Source of the DNA: Syntrophales bacterium
GTDB lineage: Bacteria > Desulfobacterota > Syntrophia > Syntrophales > UBA5619
Reading direction: 5' to 3'
Length of the DNA stretch: 5,140 nt
Assembly (NCBI GenBank): GCA_028712015.1
Contig: JAQTRB010000142.1
Location: 1-5,140, forward strand
The notes under the pieces were generated by a model. That model saw only the letters and a list, made by a program, of their open reading frames with translations, searched no databases and was not told the origin of the DNA. The position numbers and the translations under genes are program-made. The stretch's first letter is position 1; every line of letters begins with the position of its first letter. This document shows positions 1-5,140 of the stretch, piece after piece.

Positions 1-623
1 TGCTCCACCTGAGTCCGCTGTGCCTCGAATTCCGCCTCGTCATCGGTGGGCGTCAACCGAATCATCTCGTCGAAATGCAGCCGGACCCGTGAGAAGGGTT
101 TGGGCAGCATGAAACGGTCCCAACTGTTGAAATACCAGGCCCGGTCCGCGGAAACGTAGAACGGAACGATCACCGCATCGGCGGCGTGCGCAATCCGGAT
201 CAGCCCGCTCTTGACGACGCCCGCCGGTCCCCGCGGCCCGTCGACGATGTGGCCGGCCAGCCGGGTCCGCCGGAGGATTTCAATCAGCTCCCTCATGGCC
301 TCTATGCCCCCGCGCGACGAGGAGCCTCGCACCGGTTCCCAGCCGGTGCGTTTGGCGACGGCAGCGATGATCTCGCCGTCCTTGCTGCGCGAGATCATCA
401 GCCCCGGCCGATAGGCGCGATAGTTTTGAAAGTGGCGGATGGCGGCGAAAAACTGCTGGTGCCAGGTGCAGAGCAGGACCCGGCCGCCGTTTCGATGATG
501 CGTCATCCATGGCGCTTCGTTCTCCACTTCCAGGCGAAACGTCCAGGCATAAACGCGGATAAATCGGTAGAGAAAGGCGAGAAACGGCTTCGACATGATG
601 ATGATATCGGTTCTTCTGGACAT
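1..623 (-). CDS. DUF374 / lysophospholipid acyltransferase-like protein (C-terminus cut by window edge)
   Basis: This is a probable membrane-associated acyltransferase of the DUF374 branch of the LPLAT superfamily. By family it would act on phospholipid or lipid A-type substrates at the inner membrane; the exact substrate is unknown. The frame is open from ATG at 623 to the left edge, giving 207 residues. DUF374 hallmarks appear in order: a hydrophobic/aromatic N-terminus (FLAFLYRFIRVYAW, 14-27), TWHQQFF (53-59, the conserved His region), SRSKDGEI (78-85), RGSSSRGG (99-106), DGPRGP (128-133), and SWDRFMLPKPFSRV (167-180). The classical HX4D acyltransferase box is not present as such, which fits DUF374. 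The start is well bounded: an in-frame TGA lies three codons upstream, and GAGAGG sits only 2 bases before the ATG, so the ribosome site is weak. The family is usually about 210-240 residues, so only a short tail should be missing. It is divergent from panE and has its own promoter. Confidence 0.88.
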   Translation of the reverse strand, partial: MSRRTDIIIMSKPFLAFLYRFIRVYAWTFRLEVENEAPWMTHHRNGGRVLLCTWHQQFFAAIRHFQNYRAYRPGLMISRSKDGEIIAAVAKRTGWEPVRGSSSRGGIEAMRELIEILRRTRLAGHIVDGPRGPAGVVKSGLIRIAHAADAVIVPFYVSADRAWYFNSWDRFMLPKPFSRVRLHFDEMIRLTPTDDEAEFEAQRTQVE

Positions 624-698
624 GGCCTCTCATTTCCCGGCTTGGAAGGCAATATGCCGCCGGTGGGTTCGGGAAAGATGTTCCTTTCCGCGCGGGGG

Positions 699-727
699 AG
701 TATAGCGGCGCGGTCTTCCCGTGTCAA
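699..727 (-). promoter_or_regulatory. Sigma-70 promoter for the acyltransferase gene
   Basis: On the minus strand, TTGACA (722-727, perfect -35) is followed by a 17-base spacer and TATACT (699-704, five of six bases of the -10 consensus). Transcription would start near 690-693, leaving a leader of about 70 bases before the ATG at 623. This is the best promoter match in the window. Assignment to the acyltransferase follows from direction and distance. Confidence 0.8.
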
Positions 728-780
728 GACAGCCTCATCGGTCGGGGCGGGGGAAGGACGGGATGGAAGAACCGAAAAAG

Positions 781-809
781 GTTATCATCCAACCCCGGTT
801 TGTGATAAC
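781..809 (+). repeat. Inverted repeat in the panE leader (GTTATCA-N15-TGATAAC)
   Basis: Perfect 7-base arms at 781-787 and 803-809 are separated by 15 bases. The arm centres are 22 bp apart, about two helical turns, which would suit a dimeric repressor operator. As RNA, the arms could also close a hairpin with a few more pairs inside (CAA at 790-792 with TTG at 800-802). The right arm also resembles an extended -10 (TGTGATAAC), but no -35 was found at the right distance. Function is not established. Confidence 0.4.
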
Positions 810-821
810 GAAGAGGAAAGG

Positions 822-886
822 CAGCGTCGAAACCGGCTGTGCCGGTGCAAGTCCTCGCGCAAGCGAGACGCGACCGTCGATCGGTC
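822..886 (+). promoter_or_regulatory. Candidate structured leader RNA upstream of panE
   Basis: Four complementary stems can be drawn by hand. P1 is GCGTC (824-828) with GACGC (867-871). P2 is ACCGGC-TGT-GCCGGT (832-846). P3 is TCGC-GCAA-GCGA (855-866), capped by a GNRA tetraloop. P4 is GACCG-TCGAT-CGGTC (872-886), directly after P1. P1, P2 and P3 form a three-way junction with unpaired GAA (829-831) and GCAAGTCC (847-854). The segment ends 36 bases before the panE start codon. I do not recognise it as a known riboswitch class. The string GGTGCAAGTCC recalls part of cobalamin riboswitches, but the rest of that core is absent. In GC-rich DNA some stems arise by chance, so this is a candidate only. 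Confidence 0.35.
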
Positions 887-906
887 ATGGAGGAACGTAC
901 GGGCTT

Positions 907-918
907 AAGAGGAAGGGG
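907..918 (+). promoter_or_regulatory. Ribosome binding site of panE
   Basis: AAGAGG at 907-912 followed by AAGGGG at 913-918 is purine-rich and complementary to the 16S rRNA 3' end. GAGG lies 9 bases before ATG 922. This fixes the start, because the frame stays open for 67 more codons upstream without family-like sequence. Confidence 0.75.
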
Positions 919-921
919 AAT

Positions 922-1836
922 ATGAGAATCGCGGTGGTTGGGCTCGGGGGGGTCGGCGGGTTTTTCGGAGGGAAGATCGGGCTGAAATACGCCGGTTTAT
1001 TGGGACACCGTGTCGTTTTCGTTGCCCGGGGCGAGCATCTCGAAGCGATCCGCGGGGAGGGTTTGATTCTCCGGACGGTGGAGGGAAACTTTCGGATCAA
1101 ACCGGACCTGGCGACCGACGATCCGACGGCGGTCGGCCCCTGCGACCTCGTTCTGTTCTGTGTGAAGGAATATGCCCTCGACGAAGCGGCCGCGGGGATT
1201 TCCCCGCTCCTGGGCGCCAACACGGTCGTCCTGCCTCTGCTCAACGGTGTCGACATCGCCGAACGGCTGCGATCCCTTCTCCCCCGGGGGGTGGTTTTGA
1301 GCGGTTGCGTCTACATCTCATCCTTCATCGAGGCGCCCGGCGTCGTCCATCAGGTCGGCGGAAGCTGCCAGCTTTTTTTCGGCCCGGATGACGGGAGGAC
1401 GGAGGCGTTCCGTCCGTTTGAAGAGCTTCTCCAAGGCGCGGGGATCCAGGCGGAGCTGACGGATCGGATCGGAATGCACCTCTGGACGAAGTATCTTTTT
1501 GTGAGCCCGATGGCCGGCGTGACGTCGCTGACGGCAAAATCTTTCGGGGCGGTCATGGCGGATGAGCAGGCAAGGGCGATGGTTCGGGGTTTGATGGAGG
1601 AGATCGGGCTCCTGGCGAAGGCCAACGGGATCGCGCTTCCGGCGGACAGCGTGGAGGCGGCCCTTGCCAAGGTGGTCCGCTTTCCCGACGAGACGAAATC
1701 ATCCATGCAGTTGGATTACGAGAAGGGGAGACGGACGGAGATCGATCTGTTCATCGGTTACGCGGTTCGCGCCGGTCGCAGCCTGGGCGTGCCCGTGCCG
1801 CTCCACGATAAGCTCTACGCAAAGCTGAAAAGGTAG
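922..1836 (+). CDS. panE: 2-dehydropantoate 2-reductase (ketopantoate reductase)
   Basis: This cytoplasmic enzyme is expected to reduce 2-dehydropantoate to D-pantoate, by family with NADPH, in pantothenate/CoA synthesis. The protein has 304 residues, the usual family size (E. coli PanE is 303). The N-terminal Rossmann fold starts with GLGGVGG (7-13). Lys82 (in CVKEYALD) and Asn108 (in LLNGVDI) match E. coli Lys72 and Asn98. The C-terminal helical domain carries the catalytic Lys190 (HLWTKYLF, compare Lys176) and SSMQLDYEKGRRTEID (260-275), with Glu273 at the place of Glu256. The start was chosen because the nucleotide-binding strand MRIAVVG begins there and a good ribosome site precedes it. 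It stands alone, divergent from the acyltransferase and convergent with the phosphoesterase. KPR-fold homologues can act on other 2-keto acids, so the substrate is assigned from the family. Confidence 0.9.
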   Translation: MRIAVVGLGGVGGFFGGKIGLKYAGLLGHRVVFVARGEHLEAIRGEGLILRTVEGNFRIKPDLATDDPTAVGPCDLVLFCVKEYALDEAAAGISPLLGANTVVLPLLNGVDIAERLRSLLPRGVVLSGCVYISSFIEAPGVVHQVGGSCQLFFGPDDGRTEAFRPFEELLQGAGIQAELTDRIGMHLWTKYLFVSPMAGVTSLTAKSFGAVMADEQARAMVRGLMEEIGLLAKANGIALPADSVEAALAKVVRFPDETKSSMQLDYEKGRRTEIDLFIGYAVRAGRSLGVPVPLHDKLYAKLKR

Positions 1837-1837
1837 T

Positions 1838-1951
1838 CAGACGGTCTTGCCGGGAAGCACGATCGCCGGTCGGGGTGAGAGTGCATTCGCCATCATGACC
1901 GTCTGCAGTAGGGCTGCGTATAGGCGATCCGGCATTATCCTGCATACGGTC
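1838..1951. repeat. Three-copy inverted repeat cluster in the convergent spacer
   Basis: A short unit occurs three times between the panE stop and the phosphoesterase stop. CAGACGGTC (1838-1846) is the exact reverse complement of GACCGTCTG (1897-1905). GACCGTCTGCAG (1897-1908) pairs with CTGCATACGGTC (1940-1951) at 11 of 12 positions around a 31-base loop. The middle copy can therefore pair with either neighbour but not both. The third copy runs into the phosphoesterase stop codon. No T-run follows any arm on either strand, so a standard Rho-independent terminator is not supported. It may be a bidirectional transcript-end structure or the remnant of a small intergenic repeat. Confidence 0.5.
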
Positions 1952-3725
1952 ATGGGTACAGCGTCTTTATCTTCGCCTTCATTGCCGGACTCAATTGTTT
2001 GACCAGCTCTGCATTGTACGAACCGGTCGGCATCGGCTTGATCGTCGGATCATGGGTTGGATTCCACTTCGTCGTGGCATCCCAGGTCTGAACGATCTGC
2101 GCTGCCGCGATGGCATACTTGCGCGATTTCGCCGCAGGCGTTCCTTCTGTAACAGCCGGGTCTACGTCGGTCGTTACGATGGAAAGGGTCTCGTCGCTGT
2201 TGAGATAAATCTCGAACATCCGGAACTGCTGAGGAAAATCCCGGAGCGACGGCGATTCCACCTGCCAGAAGCCCTTTTCAGGCGCGTTGACCGGATCAGG
2301 CGATATGAAGGCTTTCACAGTATTTGAATGACGATGCCCTGCAACCCACAGAAGCAGATTCGGATGGCTTTGCAGTTCCGCGATCAGGTTCGGCAGCGTG
2401 ACGGCGTTTTGCGGATCCGTCCACCAACCCATTTCGGAATTGGGCGCGGTGACTTCGACGCCGATCGGTACGTGCGCGGCAATGATCATGAGCTGTCCTG
2501 CCGCCGTCCCCTCGGCCAGTTCCTTTTTAAGCCAGGCCCAGCGCGCCTGATCCAGAAAACCGTGTCCATGAATATCCACAGAGCCATCGTCTTCCTTCTG
2601 GGTATCGTCGAGGACAATCACCTTGAGCGGAATCTTTGCTTTCGGCACGAAGCTATAACAGGCAAAACCATTTTTGGCGTCCGTCATGTTGAAACCGTGA
2701 CCGGCAGGATGGGAAGACGTTTTAAAAAATTCCTGCATCCATCCGGTTCTTAAAAGCGAACGGCGATCCGGATCGGCCGCAACTTTCGGAGGGCTCTTGA
2801 AATTTCCGACAGGCCCCGCGTATTTGATGTCCCCATAGGGCGTCGATCCGTCGAGCACGCCGACATAGTAATCGCGGCTGTTCATTTTTCGGGGATCCCT
2901 CAGGACATCTCCCGTGGCGAAGACTTCATCGCTGACGTAGGATTGCCGAAGGTCCTTGCGCAGGCCGTGGTCCACGGGGATGGAGCCCATCCAGAAATGA
3001 TCGTGGTTGCCCAACGCCTGATACCAGGGGATCGACTTGTCGAGCCCCGCCGCCTTGTACGGTTTCTGATAATCGATGGTGTCGGCCCCCAGATGGGCGC
3101 CGGAGCTGGGCGCGATGACCTTGCCGTCGATGACGTCGATATACCATCTCAGTTCATTGTACTGGGTCGTGTTGCAGGTATCGCCCAGAGAGAGGCCGAA
3201 ATCGACGGGATTTTGTTTGTGCAGCGCGTTGACCGTCTGGACGGCGGCATCCAGAACGTGCGTCGTATACGGCATGCTCCCCGAATAGACAGCGGCCCCC
3301 ACCGGCAAGGTGGGATGCAGGCGCTGAATATAGATCAACTGATTGGGCGATTCTTTGTCGGTGATGTGGATGTCCGATATCGTAAAAAAATTGATAAGCT
3401 TTGTTTTTTTAGCGACGCCGGAACCGCTATAGGCGGCCGGCATGATATCAAGCCGCTTGTCGTAGGGAAGCCCCGGGCCGTACGTCCAGTTGCCATAACC
3501 GTACCGGTCGTATTGGGAAATCTCCCAAAGATTGATCGCCGTAGAGGGTGTTGAACCGGACACGACCACCCTTTGCGCCGTCGTTTGAACGTCGGGCGCA
3601 ATCGGATATCCCGCGTTCCGGCTTTCATTTTTGACGACGCCTCTTGCACAGGCTGATAAAGAGAAAATCAGCAGGCCCGTTAAAAAGATGAAACGGAATT
3701 TCTTGCCTTCATCAAATCGTTTCAT
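1950..3725 (-). CDS. Secreted lipoprotein metallophosphoesterase (calcineurin-like fold)
   Basis: This is a predicted two-metal phosphoesterase of 591 residues, exported and lipid-anchored in the envelope. Its substrate is unknown. The N-terminus has basic residues (KKFRF, 8-12), a hydrophobic stretch (13-23) and a lipobox LSAC with Cys26 as the lipidated residue. Ala at +2 gives no inner-membrane retention signal. Metal-site motifs are in order: DIH (118-120), GD (181-182), GNHDH (239-243), a single His in AAHVP (418), and GHRH (463-466). About 175 residues separate GNHDH from His418. This recalls the long-insert families TIGR03767/TIGR03768 (PPA1498/RPA4764 type), a match made from memory. 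The start at 3725 is favoured by GAGGG four bases upstream and by the signal peptide beginning there. The open frame continues to 3899 but without recognisable sequence. It has its own 192-base upstream spacer after nadD and is less GC-rich than its neighbours. Confidence 0.87.
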   Translation of the reverse strand: MKRFDEGKKFRFIFLTGLLIFSLSACARGVVKNESRNAGYPIAPDVQTTAQRVVVSGSTPSTAINLWEISQYDRYGYGNWTYGPGLPYDKRLDIMPAAYSGSGVAKKTKLINFFTISDIHITDKESPNQLIYIQRLHPTLPVGAAVYSGSMPYTTHVLDAAVQTVNALHKQNPVDFGLSLGDTCNTTQYNELRWYIDVIDGKVIAPSSGAHLGADTIDYQKPYKAAGLDKSIPWYQALGNHDHFWMGSIPVDHGLRKDLRQSYVSDEVFATGDVLRDPRKMNSRDYYVGVLDGSTPYGDIKYAGPVGNFKSPPKVAADPDRRSLLRTGWMQEFFKTSSHPAGHGFNMTDAKNGFACYSFVPKAKIPLKVIVLDDTQKEDDGSVDIHGHGFLDQARWAWLKKELAEGTAAGQLMIIAAHVPIGVEVTAPNSEMGWWTDPQNAVTLPNLIAELQSHPNLLLWVAGHRHSNTVKAFISPDPVNAPEKGFWQVESPSLRDFPQQFRMFEIYLNSDETLSIVTTDVDPAVTEGTPAAKSRKYAIAAAQIVQTWDATTKWNPTHDPTIKPMPTGSYNAELVKQLSPAMKAKIKTLYP

Positions 3726-3729
3726 AAAA

Positions 3730-3734
3730 CCCTC
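3730..3734 (-). promoter_or_regulatory. Ribosome binding site of the phosphoesterase gene
   Basis: On the minus strand GAGGG lies four bases (TTTT) before the ATG at 3725. It decides the start in favour of the lipoprotein signal peptide over the in-frame ATG at 3899. Confidence 0.65.
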
Positions 3735-3797
3735 GTCCGGTTTCGATCGTCTTCGATGCCTATAGCACATATTGGAGGAGAGTCCCGTTTTTAATGA

Positions 3798-3828
3798 TTG
3801 CCGATGGCACCGTTGCATGAATCGGCAA
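3798..3828. repeat. Stem-loop between nadD and the phosphoesterase gene
   Basis: Perfect 8-base arms, TTGCCGAT (3798-3805) and ATCGGCAA (3821-3828), flank a 15-base loop in which GCA and TGC could add a small inner stem. No T-run follows on the minus strand (the next bases are TCATTAAAAA) or on the plus strand, so it is not a typical terminator. It lies about 90 bases downstream of the nadD stop and about 70 bases upstream of the phosphoesterase start. It could be an operator, a leader hairpin or an mRNA 3'-end stabiliser. The rest of the 192-base spacer (3726-3917) holds no convincing gene. A weak extended -10 (TGCTATAGG on the minus strand, near 3759-3767) lacks a -35. Confidence 0.45.
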
Positions 3829-3917
3829 AACAGGAAAAACAACTGCGCCTGACCCGGGGACATCGGGGCGTGGACGGCGTGATCAGTTCCCCTTGGCAAT
3901 TGGGCGCCCAGGGATCG

Positions 3918-4571
3918 CTACTTTTCACGGTAGAGGCCGTTCTTCTCGATATAGCGGCGGACCTCGTCCGTCACCAGGTAACGAATGTCCCTTCCCTCCT
4001 TCGCCCGTGTCCGGATGTTGCGGGAGGCGATGTCGAGAAAGGTGACCTCACGGAAGCAGATTGTCCGGCCCGTCGGCCCGCGGAAGCCCCGGTCCTTCTC
4101 GTCGTAGGTGAAACGGGATGCGAATCCCGCGCCGAGGATCTCGTCGAGTTCCCGGGAGCCGAAGCCCGGCCGGGTCATGACGGCGAAATGGCACATCAAC
4201 AGAAGTCTCTCCCAATCCTTCCAGGTCCGGATCTCGTGGAATGCATCCTGACCGCAGATGAAATACAGCTCAATCTTTTCCGGACGGTGCCTGTCCAGGA
4301 GGTACTCCACCGTCTCGATGGAATAGGATGTCGTCTCCCGGCGGTTTTCGACGTCCGAGAAGGAAAATGCCGAATTCCCCTCGATGGCGAGTTGAATCAT
4401 CCGTTCGCGGTGGCGAAAAGGGGTGATTTCCGCGTTGGGTTTGTGCGGCGGCCGCGCCGCGGGAACGAAGATGATCCGATTCAGATCGCAGATCTCCAGC
4501 ATCTCCGCGGCGCAGCGCAGATGTCCGATATGGATCGGATCGAACGTGCCTCCGAACAATCCCCATTTCAT
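3918..4571 (-). CDS. nadD: Nicotinate-nucleotide adenylyltransferase
   Basis: This cytoplasmic enzyme transfers AMP from ATP to nicotinate mononucleotide, giving deamido-NAD, the penultimate step of NAD synthesis. The protein has 217 residues, normal for bacterial NadD. The nucleotidyltransferase signature GGTFDPIHIGH (7-17) opens the Rossmann-like fold. PPHKP (near 45-49), the substrate-loop region, ICGQDAFHEIRTWKDWERLL in the middle, and SRNIR near the C-terminus (the ISSTxIR-type ATP motif) all fit the family. The start at 4571 puts MKWGLFGG in register with the first strand; the frame stays open upstream only because it runs inside proA. ATG overlaps the proA TGA by four bases (ATGA), so translation is probably coupled. 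No strong separate ribosome site is visible. The proA-nadD pairing is common in deltaproteobacteria. Confidence 0.95.
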   Translation of the reverse strand: MKWGLFGGTFDPIHIGHLRCAAEMLEICDLNRIIFVPAARPPHKPNAEITPFRHRERMIQLAIEGNSAFSFSDVENRRETTSYSIETVEYLLDRHRPEKIELYFICGQDAFHEIRTWKDWERLLLMCHFAVMTRPGFGSRELDEILGAGFASRFTYDEKDRGFRGPTGRTICFREVTFLDIASRNIRTRAKEGRDIRYLVTDEVRRYIEKNGLYREK

Positions 4572-5140
4572 GTTCTGATTTGCCCGTTTCCGTAAATGAT
4601 GAACTTGGTTGTGGTCAGCTCTTCGAGCCCCATCGGCCCGAAGGCATGGAGCTTGGTCGTGCTGATGCCGATTTCCGCGCCCAAACCAAGTTCGAAGCCG
4701 TCGCTGAAGCGGGTGGAGGCGTTGACCAGGACCGTGGAGGAGTTTACCTCCTGCAAAAAGCGCTGCGCCCGGCCGTAGTTTTCCGTAACGATCGCCTCGG
4801 TATGGAGGGATCCGTATTTTTCGATGTGGGCGATCGCCTCGTCGAAATCGCGGACCACGCGTACGGCGAGGATCAGGTCGAGGTATTCCCGACACCAGTC
4901 CTCTTCATCCGCCGCTTCCGCCTCCGGCAGGAGCGCCCGCGTCTTTTCACAGCCGCGGATCGCGACGCCGGCCTCGCGGAGTTTCCCGGCCGCGAGCGGC
5001 AGGAACGTCCCGGCGACGGCCTCATGGACGAGGAGCGTCTCCAGCGCGTTGCAGACGCCCGGCCGCTGCGTTTTGGCATTCATGCAGATCCGGACGGCCA
5101 TGTCGAGGTCGGCGCTCTCGTCGACAAACAGGTGGCAAAC
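4568..5140 (-). CDS. proA: Gamma-glutamyl phosphate reductase, C-terminal part (5' end outside window)
   Basis: ProA reduces gamma-glutamyl phosphate with NADPH to glutamate semialdehyde, the second step of proline synthesis. The visible 190 residues are roughly the C-terminal 45% of a protein that is about 417 residues in E. coli. The frame is open to the right edge. The start of the visible part, VCHLFVDESADLDMA, leads into the catalytic-cysteine segment TQRPGVCNALETLLVH, with the nucleophile at visible residue 30. Further conserved blocks are VNASTRFSDGFELGLGAEIG and TTKLHAFGPMGLEELTTTK, ending GNGQIRT just before TGA. It is the upstream partner of nadD in the same operon. By family context proB would be expected further upstream, outside the window. 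No damage is seen in the visible part. Confidence 0.95.
   Translation of the reverse strand, partial: VCHLFVDESADLDMAVRICMNAKTQRPGVCNALETLLVHEAVAGTFLPLAAGKLREAGVAIRGCEKTRALLPEAEAADEEDWCREYLDLILAVRVVRDFDEAIAHIEKYGSLHTEAIVTENYGRAQRFLQEVNSSTVLVNASTRFSDGFELGLGAEIGISTTKLHAFGPMGLEELTTTKFIIYGNGQIRT

Noticed and set aside
832..875. Cobalamin riboswitch suggested by GGTGCAAGTCC
   Set aside because: Only this short string agrees. The CCCGCAACNGT core and the B12 box GCCACTG are not found nearby.
822..886. c-di-GMP (GEMM-I) riboswitch
   Set aside because: The GGGCAAACC and GGACGCAAAGCC conserved strings are absent.
186..908. 240-codon open frame on the plus strand opposite the acyltransferase
   Set aside because: The minus strand carries the full DUF374 motif series. 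This frame is low-complexity, Arg/Gly/Pro-rich, and runs across the promoter region.
721..921. 67-codon N-terminal extension of the panE reading frame
   Set aside because: The sequence is unlike any ketopantoate reductase N-terminus, the Rossmann strand starts at 922, and a good ribosome site precedes 922.
1838..1951. Integron attC site
   Set aside because: The conserved GTTRRRY / RYYYAAC core sites are missing, and there is no integrase or cassette structure in the window.
2943..3554. 203-codon open frame on the plus strand
   Set aside because: It lies entirely antisense within the phosphoesterase gene, whose metal motifs prove the other strand; no family resemblance.
3726..3899. 58-codon N-terminal extension of the phosphoesterase frame from ATG 3899
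   Set aside because: It would bury the lipoprotein signal peptide inside the protein. GAGGG stands right before the ATG at 3725, and the extension has no recognisable composition.
3895..3910. Sigma-54-like site on the minus strand (TGG-N8-TTGC)
   Set aside because: GG and GC have the right spacing, but the match is partial, overlaps a GGGCGCCC palindrome, and lies some 170 bases from the next start codon. Chance is the simpler reading.
3798..4595. 265-codon open frame on the plus strand opposite nadD
   Set aside because: Shadow of the nadD coding strand, which has unmistakable NadD motifs; the translated product looks like no known protein.

Overview
The window looks like chromosomal housekeeping DNA from a GC-rich Gram-negative bacterium. 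The best guess is a deltaproteobacterium (Desulfobacterota, perhaps a Syntrophus-like lineage). This is an inference from three things: the proA-nadD gene order familiar from that group, a lipoprotein signal peptide that ends in a lipobox, and a DUF374-type acyltransferase. There are no mobile-element genes, tRNAs, rRNAs or CRISPR repeats.

Layout from left to right. (1) Positions 1-623, minus strand: most of a DUF374 / lysophospholipid acyltransferase-like gene, cut by the left edge. (2) Positions 624-921: a divergent intergenic region. It carries a near-consensus sigma-70 promoter reading left into the acyltransferase (TTGACA, 17 bp, TATACT). On the right side is a leader rich in inverted repeats that precedes the plus-strand gene. 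(3) Positions 922-1836, plus strand: ketopantoate reductase (panE family) of the CoA pathway. (4) Positions 1837-1949: a convergent spacer with three related copies of a short inverted sequence. (5) Positions 1950-3725, minus strand: a 591-residue secreted lipoprotein metallophosphoesterase with long inserts between its metal-binding motifs. (6) Positions 3726-3917: a 192-base spacer with an 8-bp stem-loop. (7) Positions 3918-4571, minus strand: nadD, nicotinate-nucleotide adenylyltransferase. (8) Positions 4568-5140, minus strand: the C-terminal part of proA, which overlaps the nadD start by 4 bases (ATGA).

Functionally, proA (proline) and nadD (NAD) form a tight operon. Ketopantoate reductase (pantothenate/CoA; the family uses NADPH), the membrane-lipid acyltransferase and the envelope phosphoesterase are separate transcription units. 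No new multi-gene system is visible. The points most worth a second look are non-coding or architectural: the candidate structured leader before panE, the repeat cluster in the convergent spacer, and the lipoprotein form of a phosphoesterase type that I recall as usually exported by Tat.
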